Of a DNA stretch of 64,000 nucleotides, positions 11,181 through 22,900 are shown piece by piece. Origin of the DNA: Isoetes taiwanensis (Eukaryota; Streptophyta; Lycopodiopsida; Isoetales; Isoetaceae); NCBI GenBank assembly GCA_021234155.1, contig JAJEKV010000062.1:5518497-5582496 (forward strand), written 5' to 3'. Every line of letters begins with the position of its first letter. Position 1 is the stretch's first letter. Below the pieces are notes generated by a model. The model worked only from the letters and a program-made list of their open reading frames with translations, searched no databases and was not told the DNA's origin. The translations under genes were made by a program, and so were the position numbers.

Positions 11181-14100
11181 CATTTGGGCTCTATGTCTCA
11201 ACGATAGAAATTGTTTTGGTAGGCATTTAAATATCAATATACAAAGCTAGACAAACTGTCTCTTTTATATGAAAAAAGTTGTAGAAATTGCAAAACAAAA
11301 GTTGAACATCGAGATTATCACTTTGCATATGGTAGTGTGACACCTTATTAGCAAGACATAGTTGAGCATTTCAGATGTAAGATATATGAGACGAAATGCA
11401 AATGAGCATAATGCATTATAATCCACCAAATGGCAATGCCATATCCATTATTTGTTGTGGTAGCTACGTAACATGTTCTCCTATGTATGTTTTTAATGTG
11501 ATTATAATTTCAAATACCTAAAATGAATCTTACCAAAAAAGGAAACTATCCAAGAAAAACGTGATAAGAGTGTCCTTCAAACAAAGCTGTTTCTACATAT
11601 TGCAAATGTCCACATTCCAGAAATAAGATCGTTCATCTTGATAAAAATGTGCTTTGTTTTGAACTTCAACTTCCAATTTCGTTTCATATTCAATAATGCC
11701 CAAAGATGCAAAGCAAGCAAATAAATATTTCATAAATTGTACTCTAGAGTATATAAACTCTTTTTTACGAACACGTAATCTTAGCCATCATTCATGTTGT
11801 TGGGATGACTGAAGGTGTTGACCCCTTATTTCTATACATGCCACTGTTTCAACAGAATGAAAGATTTAACAGACATGTTGACCTCTTATTTCTATCAAAG
11901 GTGGTGAATGGAACTTTCAAACATGCCACTGTTTCAACATGATGAAAGATTTAATGACATGTTCGATTCGACACAAAGGAACACTTTGGGTGTTATCTAA
12001 ACAATGATGTGCAGAGGAAGGCCACTCCAATTCGGCCTCTCTAGGTGGGTTGTGAGCTTGACAAAGTACTACTGAAACACATTGATTGGCAGCCTAGAAT
12101 GGCATTCTTACCATTGGTGGAGTTTGCTTCGAACATCAAACATGAGTATCTGCAAAGGATCGAAAACCTAGGGTAATGCTATGCATAATAACAAAAGATG
12201 ATAATCCACAATTTCATGTTGACTGTAGCTATATGGATATTGCATGAATCAAGGTGCTGCCTTGGAAGCTTGGAAGCAGACTATATCACTGAAACATTAC
12301 TTTTTTTCATGCTGTGGCTTTGCCTTTAATAGAAACAATATGGCCATAACTAAAAATCATAAAAGATAGCCATATTTCATCACATTGATCTCACGGGAAG
12401 GAAGGAAAATAAAACACATTTAAGCTTGCAAGTTCTCTATCTTACCTTTCAACTAAGACTTTATCTCGAGGAAGCACTATTTATGGTCGTTTTGATAGAT
12501 CCATAGTCCGGAAGACATATAAAGCGTCAATATCTTAGAAATGGCATTTACAACATGATGCAAACATAAAGTTCGAATAAATGAACAAAGACAATTCACG
12601 AACTCTATACACTATGAGACCATCACGGATAACATAAGACATCTTAGATGGATAATATAAATACATCTAATGGACTTGTAATCTTGGGACAAACCTACAG
12701 ATTCTAGCCTCAATTCACATGGGAATAAAAGATGCTAGTCTAGTAGATCCCTTGATAGCTTCTAGGCATCTAATAATGTGAATAGTTTTAAGTTCATGTC
12801 TAACATATGGCCCTAGATACTTGAGAATGCACAAAAGAATAACCAAAGATGTAGCAAGAAGGAAGAAGTGTTCGATTTCATGCTTGCAACCGGAGAATAT
12901 AAAAGCCAGAAGGCTCGACATAAGTAAGAGCGGCATCATGTGCATGTCGGCACATATAGACAGACGTGGCCCATGACCATCTCAAATTTCTTAACTTCCT
13001 ATGAAAAACCAAGAGCAAAGCTTATCAAAAACTCTACATCTCTTTTTTCACATTCATAAGTCAAATAGGTCAAAGGAATTTGTTATCAAACTTCAATTCC
13101 AAAGAAATGAATCTATCCCCGAAAGCAATAGATGCATATGCACTGGGCTTTTTAGGGCATGAAGTGGCGTTTCCTAGTTTGATGCAGCAACTATAATCAT
13201 CATGCAACGGATCGAAAAGTATCATAGGCATCGGATGCAACCAAATATAGGCCCACTAAGGGGAACTCAAGAATCAAAAGCGACAAATCTTAGCAAGAAT
13301 AATACAAACCTCAAGAATGCTTGTAATGATTCCGTTATTGCGAAGATAGGAACCCACTTACGGTGCATATGCATGAGAAAATGAAAGATCCAAGTTCCTT
13401 CAAATTTTGCACACTCACATGTCCTCAAAAATCCGGAATAGAAACCCGTCATTCTTGCATCCGGAGGTAAGTGTGCAAGATATCCCCGAGATCCCAAATC
13501 AACAATCCCAAATCAACGATTATTAAAGGAAATAGACCTTTATCCGAACTTTCAATATGGCTGGTGACGATTTGAGCAATAATCCACGTTATACATGGAA
13601 AACATTTCTATAAGCGTAATAGAATATGTGATAAAAATCGGTTCAAAAACCTTATAATCCAAGGTATTTAGCGGCTTTGATGGAACTGAATGTGGCATTT
13701 GTGCCAGCGGTGAAACAATATTACAAATATTTCTAACAATACATGCATGTTCTCTATGATCCTTCATGAAGAAACGAATTTTGTGCCAGTTCTGGCAATG
13801 ATATGGCATTCCAACAGCAAAAGAACCAACCTCTTATGCCATGGAACACGCTTAAATGAGAAGGCGTCGTCTTTGTGCCCTTGGAAATTCTACATTGTAG
13901 GATAGTTTGACACCTCATGATGGTATAAATAAATGTCCAGCAAACTGTAAAATTCTATAATTTGCACATATTAAAAATCAAATGGCTAAATTCTAGTACC
14001 TCTAAAGTACCCACAACACATATTTGGACTACATGTGATATGCCCACCCCTTCTAGATGTGCACGAAGCTCCGAAGAAAGAAGGCACACATGTAGCCCCC

Positions 14101-14405
14101 GAAGGGAACACTTTCAAACATTATGGTGATTCTCAATCTATAACAAATAATACAAATAAAGGAACAAAGGCATCTGACATAGAAAGACCTAGGAGTAGAT
14201 TTGAAACAAATCTGGATTGATATTACAGTTATGGTCGGGCAGATCTTACATACTGAAAACCCCTATAATTTATCAATTCCACAGGAAATCCATTTACAGA
14301 AGCCGTCAAAAGGGATACAGATTCTAACCCTTCCACCCGTGTGCATCCGTGACAGAAGATATTCTGAGGCTAGAAACATCCATACATAGAACTCTCCGGA
14401 ACTCC

Positions 14406-14829
14406 GTATATCTCAAGCGGGATGTGGGTTAATGTGGCCAAAAAATTTTGGGTTAATGTGGCCGTGCCACATTAACCACTGGTTAATGTGGCCATCCGAT
14501 ATCAGCCAGGTGGTTAATGTGGCCAAAAAAGTGGTTAATGTGGCCAAAAAACCAGGCTTCAAACTGCGCGGCGGGGGCAAAAATTTCAATCGACTGGTTC
14601 TTTCTGCTCTATGGGCAGTTTGATTCGATCTAAAAACCATGCCAATCGCTTCATCTACCTCTTTTATGCTAGATCAGTGAAGAGAGGAAGAGATTTGAAG
14701 CAAAATGGAGCCGGATCGACCAAAAAACACCAAAAACGCCAAAAAAGCTTGGTTTTGGGCTTCAAAACCGCTACCGTTTCATGGTCGATACAAAGGGCTT
14801 ACATTAACCACATCCCGCTTGAGATATAC
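14406..14829. mobile_element. MITE-like element with 29/30-bp terminal inverted repeats
   Basis: The left end GTATATCTCAAGCGGG... (14406-14435) is the reverse complement of the right end (14801-14829) except for one extra G in a GGG run. Inside the left half, GGTTAATGTGGCC is repeated five times, plus one inverted copy. Such subterminal repeats can bind a transposase. There is no long ORF, so mobilisation would need a transposase in trans. The target duplication is uncertain. TA|TATCTC...GAGATA|TA would fit a TA duplication, but the palindrome extends one base further, so the family cannot be fixed. It sits inside the Helitron. Confidence 0.75.
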
Positions 14830-15515
14830 TCTACGTTCAAACTCCAATCTCTATGTGATAGCATGTAAAAACTCTATGTACCAGACATTCATACTCACAT
14901 ATTTGAATAGAAGATTACGTACTACGACATTCCTCGCATATGCAAGAACCCAAAGAATTTCATATTTCAAGCCTTTGAAAATAATCGATATGGGAGGAAC
15001 AAAGACTTCCTACTTAACCCGCGTATTGAACCCCGCAAAGAGTAAAATGGTATTCAAGATGTCGGATTCGGCTCCAAAATTCTTCAAGAAGCGTGAGCTC
15101 ATCAATCGACGGAAGTGAATCCGGAAGTCGTCTTTGAGGCAATCCGGACGGCGGCAGAGGGTCGAGGTGGGCGAGCTGCGGAAGAAACCGCTACGCTTGC
15201 CGAAACCCTTCCGCGGGACAAAGCCCGATCTAAGAATTTACGATATGGGCGCATTTTGGATAAGAGCTTCTACACTCCCCGCCATCGCCGGATCGAATGT
15301 TAAGAGCGTGTCTTCCATCACCCATGCAAAGACGCGATCGCCAAAAAGGAAATAACCCATCTACCCTTGCCAAAATCATGCAAAAGAAGTCCTTGATTTT
15401 TGGCAATCGTAAAAATTTTCTGGTGTCAAAAAACCCTACAACCTTAGACAAAATAGCTTAGTAAAAAATCCAAAAAGTTTTTGGGGTGCCGGAAAAACCA
15501 AATTTAAACAATAGA

Positions 15516-17400
15516 TAGCTATGGTTCTTTTATCCAAGTGTTAAACGTGTAACTCTCCTTTACCACTTGGTGATGCTTCAACCTTACAGATATATACTTT
15601 ACAATTGCTATACTTAAAATAAGACAATTTCTGATTATATTTACAAGGACCTTGAAGGTTATTTACATGCCTTTTGAAATGCATGCCACAATGATGTATT
15701 TTTAGATTATATAATTTATGTGCTTTTAAAGGGTCTACATCTCTGATTTATTTAATTAAGAGCTAGGCTATTAGCTCATTCCTACGTATGAATGCATGCA
15801 TTTGATCACGGCGTAAGAACATTATGCTTTTCTCATCATGGCTGATGACTTCATGCGTCCTGTCATGCCTACCCGACTATGCCCTTTTAGGGTGCCTATA
15901 CCGCTACAGATAGCGTATGAATGGCGAAAATTCTACCATGGCCACGGGTGCAAGTGCTTTTCCGATCATGCATCCGACAATTAACTAGATGATTTCTCTC
16001 CCCCCCTTGGCTCATTCGCTTATAGCTACAACGCACCTACCTATCAAGCCTACGTCGACTAACTTGAAGGCGGCCTGTCCGTTGCATTGCTTCTATGAAT
16101 TCCAAAGGTGGAACCTGCCTATGATGGTCAAGGTCGATTAACTTAACATCGATTGTCCATAAGATGCAAGTGCGCTTCAATCATAAGGTTGAGCCCTCAC
16201 TTTCTTCAAAAGAAAATGGTCATGTACCCTTCAATGGCGCTATCCAACGAACCCTATCCCCTCAATTGATGTTGCACCCAACATCACGCCTATTTTCTCC
16301 CCTTAAGAGGTTAGATGCTTCTTACTTAAAATTACCCATCTCTCACATGATGGATGGAGCCATCATGTAATATATCTATCCCTAAAGTGATGGATTAACA
16401 AATTATTTAGAGTAATTTCACCTGCTGTGGTTTTCTCGCCATGATAATTCTTTTTGTCTCAAAAGACTTTGTGACTAATATATACTTCTTATTTTAGATG
16501 TACTTAATTATCCTAGTAATGATTCCTTCTTAGTGAGGTATCAATCTCTCACTAAGTGGTTTCAATATGTTGGATGTCCATAACAACCGCTTATAATTTT
16601 AGTTACTCCTATGCATTTCCTTCCCAATCTTTGACGCTCAATCTTGGGGCAATCCTTTCAACGAGAATATCCGGGAAAGCCTTCTAATCCTATTATGGAT
16701 ATTATCATCCATATATTTATCCTACTAGACTCTATGACCTTAGATCCCCCGAGCTTTCTAGAAGCTCATCCACTCATTGCCCGCTTGAAGCAAAGGTAAC
16801 GTTCTTCCTAGTTGCTTGAGACTCCGGGCGCTCCTCGATGTAGAGGTCGACTTTCTTCATTAGATCCCATTGCTGGTGGTTTTGATGGCGAGTTCATGAT
16901 CTGAAGTTTCCTATATCCCTTCCTAAAGCCCTGAAGGTGGTGCCATTGAAAAGATTCTCCACGTTGGATTCTTCATCTTGGTGGTTAAAGGATGACTCGA
17001 TTCGATATTGTTGTGTCAACTCCATCAACATCTCTCATGTCGAGTCCTTATCTTGTTGGTATCGTGGTTGCCCGAAGAGTGTTGATGATGTTGATTGCTT
17101 CACCCCTTCAAATTGCCCTGGACATCTCTTCCTTTTGATTTGTTACACTATGGAAGGGAGGGAATAACAAGGGAATATAAGTGCAAGGTTTATAGCTTGC
17201 ACAATCACAATCACAATTACTATTAAAGTTACCCTTGGTGTCTCCTCTTGAGGTGCACACGCATTCTATCTATCCTTCTATTTGTGCACCAGTTCATAAT
17301 GCTTGTGCCGTCCGATATCCGCTGACTACAACACAATACGTTTTGCTTCACACTCTAACTAAAGATGTGACGACCGCTGATGCTTCGGCGTTTCCATCTA
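15516..17400 (-). mobile_element. Ty3/gypsy internal region with gag-like remnant (split copy, second part)
   Basis: This continues the gypsy copy interrupted at 10521. 15516-16371 is an inverted copy of about 28867-29906. 16372-17400 is a direct, diverged copy of 30735-31960. Read on the minus strand, the latter encodes short runs such as KTTKNGRSLMKKVNLYIKEK (clearest in the relative near 31430), which look like gag. No protease or reverse-transcriptase motif was seen between the gag-like part and the polypurine tract. The copy is old and broken in many places. Confidence 0.55.
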
Positions 17401-17924
17401 CTCCATAATCCTTGAATCTCTTGTTGCCGAGGTGCTTTGATTGCCATCTTTGTCGTTAAGGTATTGGATGCTTCTATCTTGGGTGTTGATCTCCTACATA
17501 TCGAAGATACAAGTGGCTTCTTATCTTATAATTACTAGTAGTACCACCCCGACGGCCATCACCTAGTTGTTGAATGACCATAGGCGAACCCATAGCGCAA
17601 GTTACCTTTATCTCCATCTAATACGATGTTACAAGCATCACCATACATCACCTCAGGCGGGATTATGGTCGCCGAGATGTTGCCTTCTTAGTTGGCTTTT
17701 TTTGATGTCGGGTCATCTCTGAGAATTTCTTGATGTTTGTCGCCTTGAGGTCATGGCTGCGCTTTTGAAGATGTCTAGCCATTCCTCCTTCCATTGTTGA
17801 TTACACAAGTATCATGAGGTCGCCAAGTGTTGTCGCCGCCACAAGAGGTAGAATTGCGGCCCAAAGATGTCATATTGCTAATGAACAATGCTATCTTTCA
17901 TCCTAACCAAGTGGGCTCCTATGC

Positions 17925-18653
17925 ACAGGTTGCATTAATTGGGAATTAATGAGCTAATATAGAATTATCAACTAAAGGCTCTGGGTCTCTACCCCCCGTT
18001 CCAATACACAAAAGGTGTGCACAGAGAAATATAATATCATCCAATGAACTGAAATAATAGAGTAAGGACCTAATCTATTTACTCTAATCATAAATGGTTA
18101 GGTTCATTCGTCGCTGGCTAAGGTTCTTTGGCTATATAGGTCATCTACAGCCAAGAACATATGCATTTATGGCCTAATGCCCATTAAAAAGCATGCATTG
18201 ACTAACAGATCAACCACCCACCCGGTCCTTGGACTGGCTCCTAGTCTTCTAAACGCGTCCATGCTGCTGGAATCTCTGGAGTTTCGAGGAGCTATATCGA
18301 AACATGAGCTTCACTGCTGTTGGGAGGTTGAATGAGTCGGGCGCTGGCAATGCACGCCCGAGGCTGGAATCTAAAAAAGGGACACTTTTAGGGTCCCTGC
18401 CTCCTTATGCCTACGTTTTAGGGTTAGGGTCTAATGGGCCATATGGCTCATATGGGGTATTGCCATGTGGCAATATAGAATATATTCACATGTTGCATAA
18501 TATATGCAATATAATGGGTTCTAATGGTTGTGCCCCATGGTACAACCCTTTACTTGGCTGTTTGTGGTACATGTCATCGTAGTCGATATGCATTAGTGAT
18601 GTGGCAATAATAATATATATATTGATACCGGTATATTATCTTTGAATGTCACA
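17925..18653 (-). mobile_element. Ty3/gypsy LTR, partial
   Basis: This segment corresponds to 26660-27402 of the 1.55-kb LTR and to 9635-9860. It ends ...GAATGTCACA, which on the minus strand gives the LTR start TGTGACATTC. Together with the fragment at 9635-9860 it brackets the split gypsy copy. It is a diverged, old fossil. Confidence 0.6.
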
Positions 18654-18689
18654 AGTTGCAGATCCGCCGATATCCTCTTTATCTAGCTA

Positions 18690-18860
18690 TTACTTAAAAC
18701 ACGAGCTTCATCGCTACTAGGAGGTTGGAATGAGTCCGCACTTGGGGCAATGACGCCCCGAGGCTGGAATTCAAAAAGGAGACACTTTTAGGTTCCTCGC
18801 CTCTAATGGGCCATATGGTTCATATGGGGTATTGCCATATGGCAATATAGAATAGATTAG
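18690..18860 (-). mobile_element. Second, shorter gypsy LTR fragment
   Basis: ACGAGCTTCATCGCTACTAGGAGG and the following ~170 bp repeat 18300-18490 in the same direction (for example TCTAATGGGCCATATGG, ATATGGGGTATTGCCATAT). The fragment sits 40 bp beyond the LTR end at 18653. Confidence 0.6.
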
Positions 18861-18869
18861 ATTTTGGTT

Positions 18870-19640
18870 ACCATCCACTCGGCCGAAAACGGTCCTTGGA
18901 CTCATGTTCAAAGCTATGAGTCCGCCCATTAGGAGTGGTTGCTAGCAAGGTTTGCTGCCCCCTCGCTTAACCGCCCCGGCTTGTATTTGGGAACTTTTCC
19001 TCCCGTGATCTTCTTTCCGATTGAAAGGTCAGAGATTTGGTATACAATTGTGTACCCTCAAATATTTATGGATTTAAGCTTCATTGGCAACATAGGTCTC
19101 CAATTTGATGTTTTTTTTTTTTTTATAATGCAATAGTATAAGTAAGTAGCATTAAAACCATTTACCATGACCACTCTCAATTAACAATACAGGAACTGAA
19201 ACACTTAAACCAATATGGTATAACCATATGGGTTAGATAAAAAATTAAAAAGCTAGAATAGCATAAACATTGTGTGACACTTAACATTTTTTCGTATGGA
19301 TAACTGATAATAAATAAAAAATAAAAAAGAAGGCAAGAGAAGAATGTCGAAACTGGTAGTTAGGGTTCCGGCTATTGCATGATGCAGCAAACGGCATCCT
19401 ATGGGCTTACGACCGATCGTGGATAACCCGCACAAAAAGATGGAGATGGATTTTAGCAAAAAGAAATTACAGAAATGCAACCTATTACTGACTGCAGTGA
19501 GATATAGGACCTCCAGTCTGAAAGGCATGCACAGACGGTATTAGGGACAGGGACTTGCCTGGAACTATTTAACAATGCATTCAGAAAGACAAGAAGCAGC
19601 ATACTCGGCCCCATGGTACGCTGTTACTCCCAGTCCCACC
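18870..19640. other. Intergenic, nothing recognised
   Basis: Mixed-composition sequence with a T-run at 19110-19122. A minus frame at 19253-19528 is hydrophobic and has no recognised domain. No RNA gene or element end was identified. Confidence 0.4.
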
Positions 19641-19641
19641 T

Positions 19642-19920
19642 GTGTTAAGCTTGCTTATGGGAAGGAAGAAGGGCGACCTCAATATGGCCACCAGAAGGAA
19701 GATTGAGGCAGAGAAGATGGGCAATACCAAGAGGAAAAAACTATTTGACTTCCATAAGGCCACCATAGGGCCTGCTGTAAGTGCTTGTAACAGCAATCTT
19801 GGTAAGGAAATGAGTGCTGACAAAGAGATGGAGAGATCTAAGGGTATGAATGAAGCAAAATGTAATGGGAACAAGCACAAAGGTGAAGGAAATTGCAGGC
19901 AACCAAAGATGAACTTATGA
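19642..19920 (+). CDS. Unrecognised Lys-rich ORF
   Basis: A 92-codon frame. The second Met (19657) begins MGRKKGDLNMATRRKIEAEK, and the whole protein is rich in Lys, Arg, Glu and Asn. After its stop, a second basic frame (MEDTSTKGKAQQSTGSSPKQ) runs from 19920 to 19992. Such composition suits a nucleic-acid-binding N-terminal region, for example a retrotransposon ORF1 or gag start, but no zinc knuckle or RRM is visible. It may equally be chance. Confidence 0.2.
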   Translation: MLSLLMGRKKGDLNMATRRKIEAEKMGNTKRKKLFDFHKATIGPAVSACNSNLGKEMSADKEMERSKGMNEAKCNGNKHKGEGNCRQPKMNL

Positions 19921-19992
19921 ATATGGAGGACACATCCACAAAAGGAAAAGCTCAACAATCGACCGGCAGCTCTCCCAAGCAATCGTGGTTTT

Positions 19993-22900
19993 AGATTAAA
20001 ATTCCTATATAAGTGGCTAATGATCTAAATTCTCAATTAAGAGCAATAGCTAGTATGATGAATCTGAAAAAGAAACCGGTTATTATGTTTGAAGAATTAG
20101 TAGATGCTTATGTTGGTAAGGTATAGTAGGTAATAAAATATAGATGATCTAGATCTTAAAATTAGGAGCGATCCGATCTAGATCTTATAAAATTAAAGGT
20201 CGATCTAAAAGATTACCGCAGATTATGGTAAGCCCGCTTGTTTAATATGATTTTCGCGGCAACTATGCACACATGCAGGGAAGAATGATGTCCGAGCTAT
20301 CACCCCGATCATAATGCTTTAGCGCGCACCGAATTCAAATCCCGACATGTCTTAATTATTAAATGCATCATGCAAAAGTGAAGGGGATAACCTAAGAAAC
20401 TTATCGCTTACCCGCTAGTGACTTGAACCGCTTACCCTCTTTGGCTAACCTGCTTCTTGGTTTCAATCGCAGTAACCAAGTTTCTTGCTCTATTGCTATG
20501 ATGTTCTTTTGGATAAAAAAAGATAGCAAAGACGAAGCTTTAAGAAGAATATTAACGCAACTATGAAGTAAGATCCGCCTAATTGTTATAAACTAAAAAT
20601 TGTAAGCTAGTCGCTCATTTCACCAAAGATATAAACTAGTTGGTTGTATTTGACATTATACCCAATTCCAAGAATGTATTAATGTTTACTATGACTATGA
20701 ATAATAATTTCTCGAATGTCACATTATCATGGCTTAGAGAAAAGTTCACCAGTATTTTTCTAAGGTCGCAAATTGTACTCTAAAGTACTTGAAAAAAAGT
20801 ACTAAGAGTAAAAAGGTCTATTAGACTAGGAAAGGTTTTTTTTTTTTTTTTAAGTGAATCTTTGCCATTATTATTTTTTGTGTCAAGAATATTTCAAACC
20901 ACCTATTGGGTTCTTTTGAAATTCAATTTTTCATGCGCCTAGAAAAACTATTTCTTGGTAGCTCTTTTCTTCCAAAGAAATTGCTTTTGTCCGAAACGAC
21001 CTTCCGCTCTCACATTAGGCGATTCTGAGATGTCTTCTAAACCAAGAGTGGTCGAGGCTTAACAGGCAAAGGAGCTGTGGGCTGAGAATTTTAAAACCCT
21101 ATCTTCTCAAGTTTCGGAGGACGTTAATCAGACCTCTATTCAAGGTATTTAATCAGCCTTTTCGCCACAAAATACAGACTCTGTAAAGAGTATTATGCTT
21201 TGCATGAATTTGAATCCTTTCCTTACAATATATACATCGATATTAGCTTTTATTAATGCTCGATTCTCTATTTTAAAATATAATTTTGCTCTATTTGTTA
21301 GAATATAGTTTTTAGTAGCTTTAAACAGAGAGGTACACACCCAACGTGAACTGGAGGTTTGACAAAGAGGGATAGCAGCCAATAAGGATATGGATTGTAA
21401 AGGATGGAGGTCTTGCTAGGGATGGATAAGGGGTCTATAAATGGAACTAAAAATACCAAGCGTGAATTATACTTTGAGCTTTAAATTCACGCCAAGCATG
21501 ATCTCATGTTCAAAAGTTTGCTAAATCATGTTCATCTTCTTTGCACCAAAGAGGAAGAAGACCCCTAATAATTCCGTGTCTATTCCCCGTAAGAAGCCAA
21601 GTAGATGACCCGTGATGTAATACCATATGATCTCAACTTAGATAATGAATGGGCCTATATTCTTATGGCAAACATCGACCGCATGCCCTAAAGACGAAAT
21701 AAATGAGGGTGCCGAAAGGCTTGTTGGCCTCTCCAAAACAAATGGCAAGCTCGACTTAACACTCTTCTCCGTGAAAAAAAAAAAATAAAGATGACCAAAC
21801 AAGGGATTATAATCTCTTATGAGGAAGAGGATCGACACCAACCGCAAATTGCTCTTGAGATAACACGTAGCGTAAGAAGGGATCCGCCGACTTACTCATT
21901 GTAGAGCTACCGCATATAAAGATACTTTCATGAAGATAGATGTGAACGATGAGATATGTTTCAAGTATAGTTGGTCCAAGAATGTAGCAGCTTATAACTA
22001 ATATCTATATGCCACTTGTTACAGCTTGTGCATAGAGGCATGTTCAATAAAACCGACACCAAGTCACTACACCGCAAAGAAGCTAGAGAATTAGTCGACT
22101 TGAAAGCTTCTAGGAGAATCCCGGATCTAGAAAAGATGTTCAACTTGGCGGTTGTCGAGGGTATAGAGGCTTCAGAGTTTGAGAATGAACAGATGATGGT
22201 GGTGCGCCTAGAGGTCATGAACAAGTCAATAAGTACTTTGACCATTATCCATAGTCTTAAGACAACCTTTCAGCCCGTGATGAAGCCCTCATCCGCTCAC
22301 CAAGCTCCATTTACATTAGCGACGATATGATCCAAAGACATGCTATGGAGATTGTTCGAGCATGATTAGTAATCCGGTCAAATGCCTATGCCGCCAGATG
22401 TGTTACCTTAGGATTCGATCATGAACAAGCCCGTTGTGTGGTCGAACGCCGGGAGTTATTAGGAAATAATGAGATTAAATTCGCCATCATCGACGACCAG
22501 CATTCGGGCTTGAGGCACAAAACCCCTCATTAGGCAAAAAAAGTAACAAACAGGCAACACAATATTCTACAAGCACTATGCATATAGAAGGTGTCGACTC
22601 TTGGATGCCAATACTTCACCGCAGATATGGTCGAGATTAGTGCTTTAATATTAAAAAGCACACCAGCCGTGGCTTTTTAAATCAATTCAATAAACGCTAT
22701 GCGCGTATTTTCCGTTTGATTATAAATGCCTTGCGTGAATTGGGCGCTAATGTGCATGCTTTAAATCAACTCAATACGCCATTCGGGCTGCCTTCTACAC
22801 AAAGATAAAGCACGCCCGCACGAATTGCATCGATTTAAAAGCATGCCCGGGCGTGATTTGCATTAACAGGTGTGCTTTTAAATCAATTCAATTCGTGCCA

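Larger units (their letters stand above)
10522..15515 (-). mobile_element. Helitron, 4994 bp, apparently non-autonomous
   Basis: On the minus strand the element starts TCTATTGTTTAAATTTGG (at 15515) and ends in a perfect hairpin GCCCGGC-AAC-GCCGGGC (10549-10533) followed by CTAG (10525-10522). The flanking bases read A before the TC and T after the CTAG, the canonical A^T insertion. The two flanks (gypsy at 10521 and 15516) are adjacent in the inverted relative at 29906/29907, so both ends are fixed independently by an empty site. The flanking words TTATCAT|A and TAGCTATGG correspond to TAATCACATAGCCAGGG. I found no Rep or helicase motifs on either strand, so the element looks non-autonomous. 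It holds two small tandem duplications, a MITE-like element and a GC-rich patch at 15040-15345. Confidence 0.85.

Noticed and set aside
11960-12180. A possible retroelement integrase scrap (a frame with WQPRMAFLPLVEFASN) inside the Helitron.
   Set aside because: Only one short frame with loose resemblance; not enough to name an element.
19581-19982. A 133-codon hydrophobic minus-strand ORF that could be a membrane protein.
   Set aside because: It mirrors the Lys/Glu-rich + frame; antisense of such codons gives Leu, Phe and Ser runs.
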